Shown one piece after another: positions 1-8,657 of a DNA stretch of 54,661 nt. Both the position numbers and the translations under genes were made by a program. A model generated the notes under the pieces. That model ran no database searches, was not told where the DNA came from, and saw only the letters and a program-made list of their open reading frames with translations. Within the stretch, counting starts at the first letter, position 1; every line of letters starts with the position of its first letter. The stretch is from positions 1 to 54,661 of the forward strand of contig JAADHO010000166.1 in assembly GCA_013151775.1 (NCBI GenBank), in the 5' to 3' direction. The stretch is from Deltaproteobacteria bacterium. Its GTDB lineage: Bacteria; Myxococcota_A; Polyangia; Polyangiales; Houyiibacteriaceae.

Positions 1-2958
1 GCGGCTGCGGAGGAGGTGGCTCAGGCGCCCGCGGCCGCCCAGAGCTGGCGCCGCGTCACGGGTGCCTCGCGCTTCGCCTCGGTCTCCCTCGGCGGCGGGC
101 ACAGCCTAGAACTTCGACGCGTGCGGGTGTCGGTGAAGGTCGAGGGCTTCCGGGCCCGCACGGTGGTCGACCACATCTTTTACAACCCCTACGACCGCGC
201 CCTCGAGGGCAAATTCCGCTACGCCCTGCCGCCCGAGGCCAGCGTCTCGAGCTACGCCATGTTCCTGGGCACTGGCCGAGGCGAGCCGAGTTTCTTCGGC
301 CCCGAGCAGGCGAACCGTCGACGGGAGGAGGCCATGCAGGGCATGGGCCCGATCGCAGGGACGCTCGCGCGGGTAGACCCCCAAGCTTGGGGCGAGCTGC
401 GCGTGGGCCGCATCGTGCAGGCGGAGCAAGGCCGCGAGGTGTACGAGAACGTCACGCGCCGCGGGGTGGATCCCGCGTTGGTCGAAGAGGTCGCGCCCAA
501 CACCTTCGAGGCGCGTGTCTTTCCCATCGCGGCGCACGGATTTCACCGTGTGATCGTCAGCTACGAGCAGACCCTGCCGCGCGTCGGCGGCGAGCTCGAG
601 TACCTCTTCCCGGTGCCCTCCTCCGAGCGCGGCGGACAGAGCCTCGAGAGCTTCGAGTTCAGCCTCGAGGCCGACGGCGCCAAGGCGCGCAGGCTGCGCT
701 ACACGGGCGATCTACGTGGCGGGGCAGCCTTTCAGCGGGCCGGCATCAGAGGCTATGCGTTGCGCAGCGACGGACCGCAGCAAGGCGGCGCCGTAGCCGT
801 CCGCATGACGCCGAGCGGTCGCGGCCCGATCGAGCTGTTGGTCGGTGGTGACCCTTCGTCGCAGCAAGGCGAGAAGCACTTCATCTTGCGTGTCCGCGGA
901 GACGCGCGCCTGCCCGAGGGAGGCGCCTCCGCGGGAGCGCCGCAGGCGGTCTTCCTGCTCGACACGTCGCTCTCGGAGGATCCCGATCGCTTCAACCTCG
1001 ACGTGAACCTGATGCGCCTGATCCTCGAGCGCAGCCCGAACATCCGCCGCTTCAACGTCATCACCTTCGATGCAGGTGCGCGCTGGCTCTCCCCGCGCTG
1101 GATGCGCAACGACGCCGCGGGCCGAGACTCGGCCTTGGAGCGTGTGGGGCAGATCCTGCTGGAGGGCGCCACCGACCTGGGCGCCGCCCTGCGCACGCTG
1201 GCGCACCCGCCCATGCCCGTCGGAGGCGGTCACCTCGACGCCTTCCTGCTCACGGACGGCGCCGTCAGCTGGGGCGAGCGCGACGCTGGGAATCTGATCG
1301 CGAGCTTCCGCGCCGAGTCTCCGTGGGACGCGCGCTTCTTCGCCTACCGAACCGGATTGGGCGCAGAGGACACGCGCATGCTGCGTCGCCTGACGGCGGG
1401 CGGGGCGGTCTTCAACTGCCTGTCGAGCTCGGCGCTCGAGGGCTGCGCCGTGGGCCATCAGCGTGCCGGCCTGAGGATCGAGAGCGTGCGCCTCGAGGGG
1501 CGCGGTGAGGGCGGCGCCAGGACGAGCGATGTACTGGTGGCCGGAGGCGTGGCCACGCTGACCCGGGGCGCAGAGCTCTTGATCGCGGGACGCGTCAACC
1601 GGGTCGGAGACGCCACGCTGCATATCTCGGGCACGCTGAACGGTCAGGCTCAGGACTGGGCCGTGCCCGTGAGTCTGACCGGCTCCGGTGAGCTGGCCTC
1701 GCGTGCCTGGGCCGAGATCGCGGTGCAGCATCTGTTGGCGACGCACGACAGCGAGCTCGAAGACCTCGCGGTCGCCCTCGGCCAACGCTACCGCGTGCCG
1801 AGCCGGGTGACGTCCTTCTTGGTGCTGGCGACCGACGCCGAGTACCAACAATACGATCTCGCCCGAGCGCGTCGTGATGCGGGCAGTGGCGGCATTGCCG
1901 AGCTGGTCGCCCACGCGCGCCAGAGCCGCAGCGGCGCACGCACGAGCTGGCAGCGTCTCGAGCGCGCCCTGAGGCTCGGCGCGAGCCACAACCGCCTCGA
2001 GGCGCACGAGCAGGGCCGGGTCTGGCGCGACCTCTCTGGCTTCGTAGCCCGCCGGCCGGTGGCCTTCGTGCGCGGTGGTCAGGCGATCCCCGCGGTGCTC
2101 GCCAGCGATGCGCCCCGCGGCTACCGACGCAATCGTCCGCACGAGCCGGAGCAGCTCGAGGTGTATCGACTCGAGGCCGAGCGTCGACGCGAAGCTGGAC
2201 AGCTCGGCGCCGCCATCCGCGCCCTGTCGAGCGGCGTCGAGAACGCCCCCGCGTCCGCCGAGGTCGCGCGCTCCGTAGGCTACAGCTTGATGGCCTGGGG
2301 CGCCGACGCCGAGGCGGCGGAAGTGTTCATCTCCGTGCTCGAGAAGCGCCCCTACGAGCCCCAGTCGTATCGCGATCTGGCGAGCGCCCTGTGGCTGAAG
2401 CGGCCTAGCATGACGGCCATGCTCTACGAGGCCGTGCTCGCGGGTCAGTGGAACGCGCGCTTCCGTGGCGTGGTCGAGATCGTGCGCGAAGAGTACGCGC
2501 TCTTCAGTCGCGCCGTGATTCGGCAGCGCGCCCGGTCGCCTCTGGCCGCGTGGCTGCGCACGCGTCAACAGGCGCTGGGCCTGAGCGTCCCGGAGTCATC
2601 CCTGAGGGTGACCATGACCTGGAACACGGACAACACGGACATCGACCTCTGGGTGACGGATCCCTCGGGAGAGAAGTGCTACTACGCCCACCGGAGCCTC
2701 GCCTCGGGCGGCGTGCTCTTGGCCGACGTGACCCAAGGCTTCGGCCCCGAGCGCTTCCAGAGCGTGGAGACGGAGCACGGCGAGTACCGCGTGCAGGCGC
2801 ACTACTACGGCAACAACGGCAACCGCCTGCTGGCCGAGACCTACGTCACCTTGGTCGTCGCGACCTACGTCGGCACGCCGCAGGAGCAAGTGCAGCGCTT
2901 CGTCGTACGCCTGGGCGACCGCGGGGACATCGCGGACGTGGCGCGCATCCGGATGTAG
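1..2958 (+). CDS. VIT and von Willebrand A domain protein with DUF2135 tail (5' partial)
   Basis: The frame is open to the left edge, so the gene probably starts outside the window; a GTG at 16 is the first internal start and residue numbers count from it. A VIT domain lies at about 30-150, with the typical pattern V-E-G-F-R-A-R-T followed by N-P-Y-D-R-A-L-E-G. A vWA domain follows (about 305-470) with the MIDAS motif DTSLS at 316-320 and a later L-L-T-D-G strand near 414, so metal-dependent ligand binding is likely. Residues about 715-830 look TPR-like. The end, from about 863, matches DUF2135 (YfaP type): T-W-N-T-D-N-T-D-I-D-L-W-V. VIT/vWA proteins of this kind are usually exported or surface proteins, but any signal peptide would lie outside the window. 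The gene converges on the next one with 4 bp between them. The domain calls are firm; the function is unknown. Confidence 0.85.
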   Translation, partial: AAAEEVAQAPAAAQSWRRVTGASRFASVSLGGGHSLELRRVRVSVKVEGFRARTVVDHIFYNPYDRALEGKFRYALPPEASVSSYAMFLGTGRGEPSFFGPEQANRRREEAMQGMGPIAGTLARVDPQAWGELRVGRIVQAEQGREVYENVTRRGVDPALVEEVAPNTFEARVFPIAAHGFHRVIVSYEQTLPRVGGELEYLFPVPSSERGGQSLESFEFSLEADGAKARRLRYTGDLRGGAAFQRAGIRGYALRSDGPQQGGAVAVRMTPSGRGPIELLVGGDPSSQQGEKHFILRVRGDARLPEGGASAGAPQAVFLLDTSLSEDPDRFNLDVNLMRLILERSPNIRRFNVITFDAGARWLSPRWMRNDAAGRDSALERVGQILLEGATDLGAALRTLAHPPMPVGGGHLDAFLLTDGAVSWGERDAGNLIASFRAESPWDARFFAYRTGLGAEDTRMLRRLTAGGAVFNCLSSSALEGCAVGHQRAGLRIESVRLEGRGEGGARTSDVLVAGGVATLTRGAELLIAGRVNRVGDATLHISGTLNGQAQDWAVPVSLTGSGELASRAWAEIAVQHLLATHDSELEDLAVALGQRYRVPSRVTSFLVLATDAEYQQYDLARARRDAGSGGIAELVAHARQSRSGARTSWQRLERALRLGASHNRLEAHEQGRVWRDLSGFVARRPVAFVRGGQAIPAVLASDAPRGYRRNRPHEPEQLEVYRLEAERRREAGQLGAAIRALSSGVENAPASAEVARSVGYSLMAWGADAEAAEVFISVLEKRPYEPQSYRDLASALWLKRPSMTAMLYEAVLAGQWNARFRGVVEIVREEYALFSRAVIRQRARSPLAAWLRTRQQALGLSVPESSLRVTMTWNTDNTDIDLWVTDPSGEKCYYAHRSLASGGVLLADVTQGFGPERFQSVETEHGEYRVQAHYYGNNGNRLLAETYVTLVVATYVGTPQEQVQRFVVRLGDRGDIADVARIRM

Positions 2959-2962
2959 GGCG

Positions 2963-3823
2963 CTATGCGCGCAGCGTGCTGAGCAGACGCGCGCCGAGGT
3001 CTTTCCAGACGAGCACACCGAGCAGCCACCACAGGGCGATCCACAGCGGCACACCACCGAACCAGCCGAGGGCGTAGTGGTGCAGACCGCCGACTCGAAT
3101 GTAGAGCACCTCGATGGCGGGCCCCGCCAGCAGCATGAAGGCGCAGAGCCAGGCGTCGGATTTTCGGAGACCGAAGAAGAAGACGTAGGCGGCGCTCGCG
3201 AGCAGAAAGGGCAGCCACGACCAGATGGGATCTTCGTAGCGGACGTAGATGATCTGGCGCGTGACCACCACCAGCAGGAGCAGCAGGGCGACGCGTACCG
3301 TGGGTCGCCGCGAGATGAGTCGAGGACCGAGGCGCGTCTCGGAGGGAATCTCCCGCGACACGCCCAGTCGCCGCCAGAGCGCGAGCGTCAGCAAGAAGCG
3401 CAGGATCAGGCCCCAATAGAGCAACATCCAGAAGGGGATGCTCGAGATCTGCGGAAAGAAGACCGGCACATCGTAGGCGTAGATGCCGTGGCGCACGACG
3501 CTGTTCCAGTCGTTGAAGCCAGCGAGCAGCGCGCAGAGCGCGATGAAGAGCAGCTCCACGCCGAGCTGACGCGGAGTCGCGCGCATCAGCTTTCGCCACA
3601 GCAGCATGCGTAGCGCGAGGGCCGCTGGGATCAGCACGCTCATGAGCACGAGTCGCTGGGCGGCGAAGCTGATGGCGACGCTGACCAGCAGGATGATCGC
3701 GAAGTCGACGCCGAGCTCCTCATCGCCCGTGCGCAGATCGATGGACTCCCCGCGTGAGAGTGTATGCGGAGCCTGTTGGACGCCGCCGCGTGGCGCATGT
3801 GCGCGGGAGATCATGGACGTCAC
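2963..3823 (-). CDS. multi-pass membrane protein, coupled to radical SAM gene
   Basis: This 286-residue protein is mostly hydrophobic and has roughly seven to eight candidate membrane helices, from F-A-I-I-L-L-V-S-V-A-I near residue 41 to L-W-I-A-L-W-W-L-L-G-V-L-V near the C-terminus. No catalytic motif or known family was recognised. The start used is a GTG whose first bases overlap the TGA stop of the upstream radical SAM gene (GTGA at 3820-3823); an ATG three codons later (3814) is an alternative. The overlap implies translational coupling, so the product may act with the radical SAM enzyme, for example as a membrane partner or in handling its product. That role is inference only. Confidence 0.8.
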   Translation of the reverse strand: MTSMISRAHAPRGGVQQAPHTLSRGESIDLRTGDEELGVDFAIILLVSVAISFAAQRLVLMSVLIPAALALRMLLWRKLMRATPRQLGVELLFIALCALLAGFNDWNSVVRHGIYAYDVPVFFPQISSIPFWMLLYWGLILRFLLTLALWRRLGVSREIPSETRLGPRLISRRPTVRVALLLLLVVVTRQIIYVRYEDPIWSWLPFLLASAAYVFFFGLRKSDAWLCAFMLLAGPAIEVLYIRVGGLHHYALGWFGGVPLWIALWWLLGVLVWKDLGARLLSTLRA

Positions 3824-5112
3824 CTCGTGAAGGCGAATTCGATCGTCTCACGCAGCAACGACAGGGGATGCTCGAGACCGTGACGGTAGGCGTCGGTGCT
3901 GTAGTTCTGGGCCCAATTGCAGTCGGCGCCGCATTGATTCTTGGCGGGCCCCTTGAAGCGCGTCGGATCCACGAGCTCGGACGCCGCCGCGTAGAGCGCG
4001 TCCACGTCCGCGTGGTCGAGTACACGCAGGCGTTCGGGCGCCACGTTCACGCTCGACTTGCAGGGCCAGACCAGGCTTCCGTCGTAGTCGATGTGTGGTT
4101 TGAGCGTGTTGCGGCAGGTCAGCGGCTCGGAGCGCAGCAGGCGCTCGAGCAGACGCAGCGAGCCCGTGACGCGCAGACCTTCGCGCTTGCGCTCGAGGAT
4201 GGTCTCGACGAGAGCTTGGTAGTCTGCGCTCTCGTGCAGCGCGCCGTGCACACGCGGGCCTACGTTCTGAGGGACGGGGCAGAACCAGATGCCGAGGTCG
4301 TTGGCGAGGTCGAGCACAGCGCGCGCCTCCGCGATATGCCCGGGCCGGATCACGCAGTTGACCATCAGCTTCACACGCATCTCGTCCGCGAGCTCGCGCA
4401 GCAGCAGCAGATTGCGCAGCACATCTTCCGGGCGGTCGTACTCCCACACGCGCGACAGCTCCTCGAGGTTCAGTCCGTCGAGGGAGACGACCACCATGTC
4501 GGTCTGCGCCAGCCAGCTTCGCCACGCGGACTTGCGCAGCAGCCTGTCGATGGCGCTGCCGTTGGTGTTGACGACGATCGGGTAGTAGCCGAGGCGTGAC
4601 GCCTCTTCAGTCAACTCGGGCAGGTCCTTGCGCAGTGTGGGCTCGCCGCCCGCAAAGTACACGGAGGGCGTGCGCGTGCGCATGACACGCAACAGCTCGC
4701 GACCCTCTTGCGTCGTCAGCCGATGCTCCTCGGGTAGCTCAGGATACTTTTGACCCGTGTGATCGCAGCAGTAGCTGCAGGTGAAGTTGCAGCGCCGCAG
4801 CAAGGTCCAGATGAAGTAGAGAGGTCGCAGATCCTCGCGACCGGCGCGATGCAGCCGACGGTTCTCGAGGTAATTGCGGCTCGCCGTGGCGAAGCTCTGC
4901 GCGCGTCGTCGTGCGTCTCGTCGCTTGTCGGGGGACGCCAGAGTTGGCCGCAAGCGCGCAGCCTGCTCGCGCGCCTCCGCAGCCAGACGCGGCCAATCGG
5001 GGTCTCCGGGACGCGGGCGATAGCGCTCGAACTCGCAGAGGGTGCCGGGCGTGGACTCGGTTCGAGCGCGATTCAGGCGCGAGGGCGGGATGGGCGAGAG
5101 CGTGGAGTTCAT
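3820..5112 (-). CDS. radical SAM protein with C-terminal Cys-rich region
   Basis: The protein carries the radical SAM [4Fe-4S] motif C-N-F-T-C-S-Y-C (CxxxCxxC) at about residues 108-115, followed by the glycine-rich strand F-A-G-G-E-P-T-L that contacts S-adenosylmethionine. A C-terminal set of cysteines (C-R-N-T, W-P-C-K-S, Q-C-G-A-D-C) suggests a SPASM/Twitch-like auxiliary-cluster domain. Such enzymes often modify peptides or other substrates, but the substrate cannot be read here. An ATG at 5112 is used as the start; a GTG three codons upstream (5121) is possible, and neither has a good Shine-Dalgarno sequence. The stop overlaps the start of the membrane-protein gene. A second, distinct radical SAM gene lies at 31728-33041. 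The superfamily call is firm, the reaction unknown. Confidence 0.88.
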   Translation of the reverse strand: MNSTLSPIPPSRLNRARTESTPGTLCEFERYRPRPGDPDWPRLAAEAREQAARLRPTLASPDKRRDARRRAQSFATASRNYLENRRLHRAGREDLRPLYFIWTLLRRCNFTCSYCCDHTGQKYPELPEEHRLTTQEGRELLRVMRTRTPSVYFAGGEPTLRKDLPELTEEASRLGYYPIVVNTNGSAIDRLLRKSAWRSWLAQTDMVVVSLDGLNLEELSRVWEYDRPEDVLRNLLLLRELADEMRVKLMVNCVIRPGHIAEARAVLDLANDLGIWFCPVPQNVGPRVHGALHESADYQALVETILERKREGLRVTGSLRLLERLLRSEPLTCRNTLKPHIDYDGSLVWPCKSSVNVAPERLRVLDHADVDALYAAASELVDPTRFKGPAKNQCGADCNWAQNYSTDAYRHGLEHPLSLLRETIEFAFTR

Positions 5113-5316
5113 GGGATGCACCGATCGTCAACCCGTGGATGAGAGCAAAAGCGGTTGATGGTCATAAAGTGAACTATGTTTACGCTTGTGTCAAGACCGA
5201 ACGATCGAGGGCCTCACTACAGCGGAAAAATCGGCTCGAATTCGCGGCGCGGTGTACTAGTCGCTCAATGTGAAGATGCGGCGTGCGTTCACGTCGAAGT
5301 CACGAATCGAGGTCTC

Positions 5317-6633
5317 ATGCGCTATCTCCTCTCGACGCTCACCTTCGCCCTCTGCCTCGGCGCACAGGTGGCGGTAGCCCAGAGTCCGGACCTCGATGCG
5401 CTCGCCCAGGCGGCCCGTCACGCGGCTCGCGACGCGGACGCCCAGACGGCCTACGGGCGCGCCCTGTTGCGCGCGGGTCGCTACCGCGACGCCGCGCGCA
5501 CGCTGAAGATCGCTGCAAGGCTGCGGCACGCGGATCCCGCCGCGCTCTATCTCGTGGCCGAGGTGGCCTTCGCGCGCCGCGACTATCGCGCGTCTCGAGC
5601 CGCCTGCCGTCCGATCGAACGCGCAGGCCGTGATTCACTGCTTGCGCGCGTGTGCCGAGCGCGAGCGTTCTTGGTGTGGAACCGTGCCGGTCGAGCCTTC
5701 GAAGAGCTCGAGGCCGCCTTGGCCGAAGACCCCGGCAACTTCGACGCGCTCTTCGCCTTGGGCGAGGCCCATCGACTGCGCGCCGATGTGACGCACGCCG
5801 AAGAGGCCTACCGCCGCGCCATCGCCGCCGACACCACGCGCTTCGAGCCCCATCTCGGATTGGGACGACTCTACGCCGCAGCGCGCCGTCACGACGACGC
5901 CGTCCGTGAGCTCGGCGTGGCAGCGCGTCTCGATCCAGCGAGCCCCGACGTGGCCTTCGAGCTCGGCCGACTCAGCGAAGGCGACGACGCCATCCGTCTG
6001 CTCCAGCAGGCGGTCACCACGCGCCCCGGTTGGGCGGACGCACAGCTCGCCTTGGGTCAGGCCAAGTTCGCGGCTGGGGACACAGCGGGCGCGCGCGCGG
6101 CCTTCGAGGCGGCGCTGCGAAGCGACAGTCGCCTCTCGCCGGCGCACGTGGGTCTGGGTCGCATCTTGGCCGCAGCGGGTGACGTCGAAGGCGCCGAGCG
6201 CGAGTATCGAGCGGCGATCGAGCTCGTGGCGAACGACGCCGCCGCGGTGCTGGCCTTGGGAGAACTCTACGAGGCGTCGGAGCGCACGCAGCAGGCCTTC
6301 GAGCAGTACCAACGCGCCGCCGACCTCGACCCGCGCGACCCGGCGGGTTTGGTGCACGCGGCCCGACTCGCCCTGTCTCAACATCGCTCGGTGCTGGCCA
6401 CCGGCTTCTTGGACCGCCTGCTGCGCGCTCATCCGCGTCTCGCCGTCGGCCTCGCGCTCTACGGCGACGCCTTGGCCGCGACCGACCGCACCCGCGCCCG
6501 CGACTACTACCAGCGCTCCCTCTCGGCCGAAGGCGAGGTGGACCGCGCGCGTGTCCAGGCGGCCATCCGCGAACTCGACGCGCCGCGTCAGCATCAGCCA
6601 GGACTCCGGCGAGCCACCGTCCCCGGGCGTTGA
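5317..6633 (+). CDS. exported tetratricopeptide repeat protein
   Basis: The ATG at 5317 gives a clean signal peptide (M-R-Y-L-L-S-T-L-T-F-A-L-C-L-G, cleavage after A-V-A) and has GAGGT a few bases upstream, so it is preferred over the upstream ATG at 5176. The mature part of this 438-residue protein is almost entirely TPR repeats, with recurrent A-L-x-x-D-P, L-G-x-A and Y-R-R-A-I patterns such as E-E-A-Y-R-R-A-I-A-A-D and E-R-E-Y-R-A-A-I. It probably scaffolds protein contacts in the periplasm. It is the first gene of a three-gene unit on the plus strand, and the radical SAM gene diverges from it across about 200 bp. The partner is unknown. Confidence 0.85.
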   Translation: MRYLLSTLTFALCLGAQVAVAQSPDLDALAQAARHAARDADAQTAYGRALLRAGRYRDAARTLKIAARLRHADPAALYLVAEVAFARRDYRASRAACRPIERAGRDSLLARVCRARAFLVWNRAGRAFEELEAALAEDPGNFDALFALGEAHRLRADVTHAEEAYRRAIAADTTRFEPHLGLGRLYAAARRHDDAVRELGVAARLDPASPDVAFELGRLSEGDDAIRLLQQAVTTRPGWADAQLALGQAKFAAGDTAGARAAFEAALRSDSRLSPAHVGLGRILAAAGDVEGAEREYRAAIELVANDAAAVLALGELYEASERTQQAFEQYQRAADLDPRDPAGLVHAARLALSQHRSVLATGFLDRLLRAHPRLAVGLALYGDALAATDRTRARDYYQRSLSAEGEVDRARVQAAIRELDAPRQHQPGLRRATVPGR

Positions 6634-6685
6634 CATGGCGAGCGCGTCGCTCGACGCGAGGCGTGCGCAGGAGCATCATGGAGGC

Positions 6686-7252
6686 ATGCTGAAGTTCGCA
6701 TCGATCCTGCTCGCCGGGACCGTGGGTCTCTCCTTTTGTCCTGCGCGAGGCGAAGCACAGGGCGCCGCCGTGTCGCGCCCCACGGTGATGATCGTGGTGG
6801 AGCCTAACCGGACGCGCGTAGGCGGGCGGGATCTGCGGGCGGCTGTGTCGCGACGGCTGGACTTCATCGCCGTGCCCGTGTCCTTCCCGCGCGCGACGGA
6901 CGCCGCCGCCTGGGTTGCGATCTCACCCGCGACGAATGGCAGGATCGCCATGCGCATCCGCCGCGCGAACGGACGTGGAGCGAGCCGCGTGGAGCGGGCG
7001 CCGAGCGAGCACGTGCTCGAGTGGTTGGTCGAGGGCGTGCGCTGGCTGCTCGAGGCCAGCGCAGACCCAGGCCAGCAGAGGCACGCCGTCGATCAGGCCG
7101 AGACCGCGGAGGCCCCGCTGCACGCGCCCGCCGGAGCGCAGCAGCGTCACCCGCTGCTAGCCAGCGAGGTCGACCTCGAACGTGACCTCATGGAGCACCC
7201 CCTGGGACATCATGGCGCAGCGCAGCTCTCTGCGCCTCATCCGACGCCATGA
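6686..7252 (+). CDS. small secreted protein of unknown function
   Basis: An ATG at 6686 opens a 188-residue protein with an N-terminal signal peptide (M-L-K-F-A-S-I-L-L-A-G-T-V-G-L-S-F, probable cleavage near G-E-A-Q). The mature part shows no recognised domain; it is basic in the middle (M-R-I-R-R-A-N-G-R) and rich in His, Ala and Pro near the end. It lies 52 bp after the TPR gene, and its stop overlaps the start of the next gene by 4 bp (ATGA at 7249), so it is very likely translated within this operon. It could assist the neighbouring TPR or membrane protein, but nothing in the sequence proves that. Confidence 0.65.
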   Translation: MLKFASILLAGTVGLSFCPARGEAQGAAVSRPTVMIVVEPNRTRVGGRDLRAAVSRRLDFIAVPVSFPRATDAAAWVAISPATNGRIAMRIRRANGRGASRVERAPSEHVLEWLVEGVRWLLEASADPGQQRHAVDQAETAEAPLHAPAGAQQRHPLLASEVDLERDLMEHPLGHHGAAQLSAPHPTP

Positions 7253-7710
7253 GCGAGGGTGCCCCGGCGCACCGCACCGTGCGCGCGGATCCGCTGGCCA
7301 TCGCCGCCTTGTCTGTGGGGGCTGCGGCCTTCGTCATGGACTGCTGCTGTATGTATCTCGGACCCGTCCTGAGCGTGACCGCAGTGATCCTCGGCGCCGT
7401 GGCGATCGCAAAGGCTCGCAAGGGGTCTCGCGCTGACATGGCCATTGGCGTGAGCGCCCTGGTGGCTGGCGTGCTGAACCTACTCCTCTTCGCGGTGATG
7501 CTGGTCTTCTACGCGGGCCTCTTGATGCACGATGGGAATGACATATTCCCCGTGTTTCCCGACGGCGCGCCTCCGACGTCGGACGCCTCCGCGCCCCTCG
7601 GCACAGCAGGGCCCATGCTTCCGGCGGTCGACGCGGGGTCTACGCCGGCCAGCTCCGTGGATGCGAGCGCAGCGGACGCGGGCCTCTGGGACGCTTCAGT
7701 CGATCGGTGA
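7249..7710 (+). CDS. small membrane protein, DUF4190-like
   Basis: This 153-residue protein has two clear hydrophobic segments, around A-I-A-A-L-S-V-G-A-A-A-F-V and A-L-V-A-G-V-L-N-L-L-L-F. Between them is the short loop A-I-A-K-A-R-K-G-S, a pattern seen in DUF4190-type proteins, where a conserved G-x-x-A-I-x-x-G loop separates the helices. The Cys triplet D-C-C-C-M is unusual. The C-terminal 60 residues are a low-complexity, Ala/Ser/Asp-rich tail with D-A-G and D-A-S repeats, typical of linkers in this genome. The gene is translationally coupled to the preceding one (ATGA). Function unknown; the family match is tentative. Confidence 0.7.
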   Translation: MSEGAPAHRTVRADPLAIAALSVGAAAFVMDCCCMYLGPVLSVTAVILGAVAIAKARKGSRADMAIGVSALVAGVLNLLLFAVMLVFYAGLLMHDGNDIFPVFPDGAPPTSDASAPLGTAGPMLPAVDAGSTPASSVDASAADAGLWDASVDR

Positions 7711-7725
7711 CCCTAATCGCAGGAT

Positions 7726-8337
7726 TCAAGGGGTCGCGACGGGGGACATCACAGCGGCGCAGTGACCCATCTGGCAGCTGGCACTCCAATCGGGAAAGGC
7801 TGGGAAGCACTCGGGGCAGGCCTCGTCGCCCACGCACACGAGGCGCGTGAAGGCGGCCTCATCGGCGGCTCGAATGGCGATGGGCTCGGCGCTGCTGCAA
7901 GCACAGCAGGTGTTGACGCGAAGCGTGCAGTCCATGTCCGCACTGCACGCCGACACGTCGTGTGTGCGCACGTCGATCGCCTCACAGCGGCCCGCGTTGC
8001 AGGTGGCGATCAGGTTCGGGTCAGGCTCCATGAAGCAGGCCGGGCAGGCTTCGCCGTCACAGCGGCCGCCGCGGTATTGAGCGACGCGGTCGACGTTCAC
8101 GCCGATCATGTCGCCGGGCGAAGGTTGCCCGCAGTTTCCGCAGCAGCTCACGGCGACCAGCGTGCACTGACTGTTGTCGCTGCAGCGCTGCCAGCGTGGG
8201 ATGGAACCACCTCCGCCCGAATCGGCGGCAGCATCCGCTACAGAAGCATCGGTGCTGGAGTGTGACGTCGAGCATCCGATAGCCAACGCCGTGAGCGACA
8301 GGAGTATCCAGAGCACCATACGCATCGCCTGGGTCAT
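7726..8337 (-). CDS. Cys-rich lipoprotein with internal duplication
   Basis: The ATG at 8337, with AAAGG about 10 bases upstream, gives a lipoprotein signal (W-I-L-L-S-L-T-A-L-A-I-G-C). After a D-A-x linker come two copies of a roughly 75-residue module: C-S-D-N-S-Q-C-T-L ... C-C-G-N-C-G ... C-P-A-C-F ... C-N-A-G-R-C-E-A, then C-S-A-D-M-D-C-T-L ... C-C-A-C-S ... C-P-E-C-F ... C-Q-M-G-H-C-A-A. The even number and fixed spacing of cysteines suggest disulfide-bonded modules exposed outside the inner membrane. No enzyme motif is visible. A start 20 codons upstream is possible but would spoil the signal peptide. Similar modules are common in Myxococcota lipoproteins of unknown function. Confidence 0.8.
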   Translation of the reverse strand: MTQAMRMVLWILLSLTALAIGCSTSHSSTDASVADAAADSGGGGSIPRWQRCSDNSQCTLVAVSCCGNCGQPSPGDMIGVNVDRVAQYRGGRCDGEACPACFMEPDPNLIATCNAGRCEAIDVRTHDVSACSADMDCTLRVNTCCACSSAEPIAIRAADEAAFTRLVCVGDEACPECFPAFPDWSASCQMGHCAAVMSPVATP

Positions 8338-8422
8338 GTTTCGCCGACCTTTCCGTGCCACAACGTGCCAAGAGCACGCCTGGTGGAAGTCTAGCAAGAT
8401 GCTCGCGTTCTCCAGTCATCTT

Positions 8423-8434
8423 CCTGGATGAATT
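8423..8434 (-). repeat. REP-like repeat, partial copy
   Basis: CCTGGATGAATT is the reverse complement of the core AATTCATCCAGG. It differs by one position from the AATTCATCCTGG core of the copies at 9786 and 9825, and lies on the 3' side of the transposase gene. Confidence 0.55.
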
Positions 8435-8490
8435 GATCGGTTTTCTGGTTTCGGTAGGCTTGGGTGTCGCCCCGATCGGGAGCGCCTAGA

Positions 8491-8506
8491 GCTTCCAGGA
8501 TGAATT
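8491..8506 (-). repeat. REP-like repeat, 16-bp copy
   Basis: GCTTCCAGGATGAATT is an exact reverse complement of AATTCATCCTGGAAGC, found at 9786-9801 and 9825-9840. It forms the left inverted partner bracketing the Y1 transposase. Confidence 0.75.
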
Positions 8507-8657
8507 CTGGAGGGTGCGTCGGGAGCGGACCGGACTTGGGCTTCCAGCTTGCCGTTTGGTGCGCAGGTGCCGGCGACCGCGAGCCGATCGACCCCCTCTT
8601 CCGAGTGCCAGGCGGGGAGTGGGCGCAGCTGTCCCTCGGGAGGGCCGTCGGGGCGCG

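Larger units (their letters stand above)
8338..8657. other. non-coding stretch with two REP-like repeat copies
   Basis: No supported gene lies between the lipoprotein start and the transposase stop. The segment holds two copies of the short repeat described separately (8423-8434 and 8491-8506), oriented opposite to the copies beyond the transposase. Confidence 0.6.
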
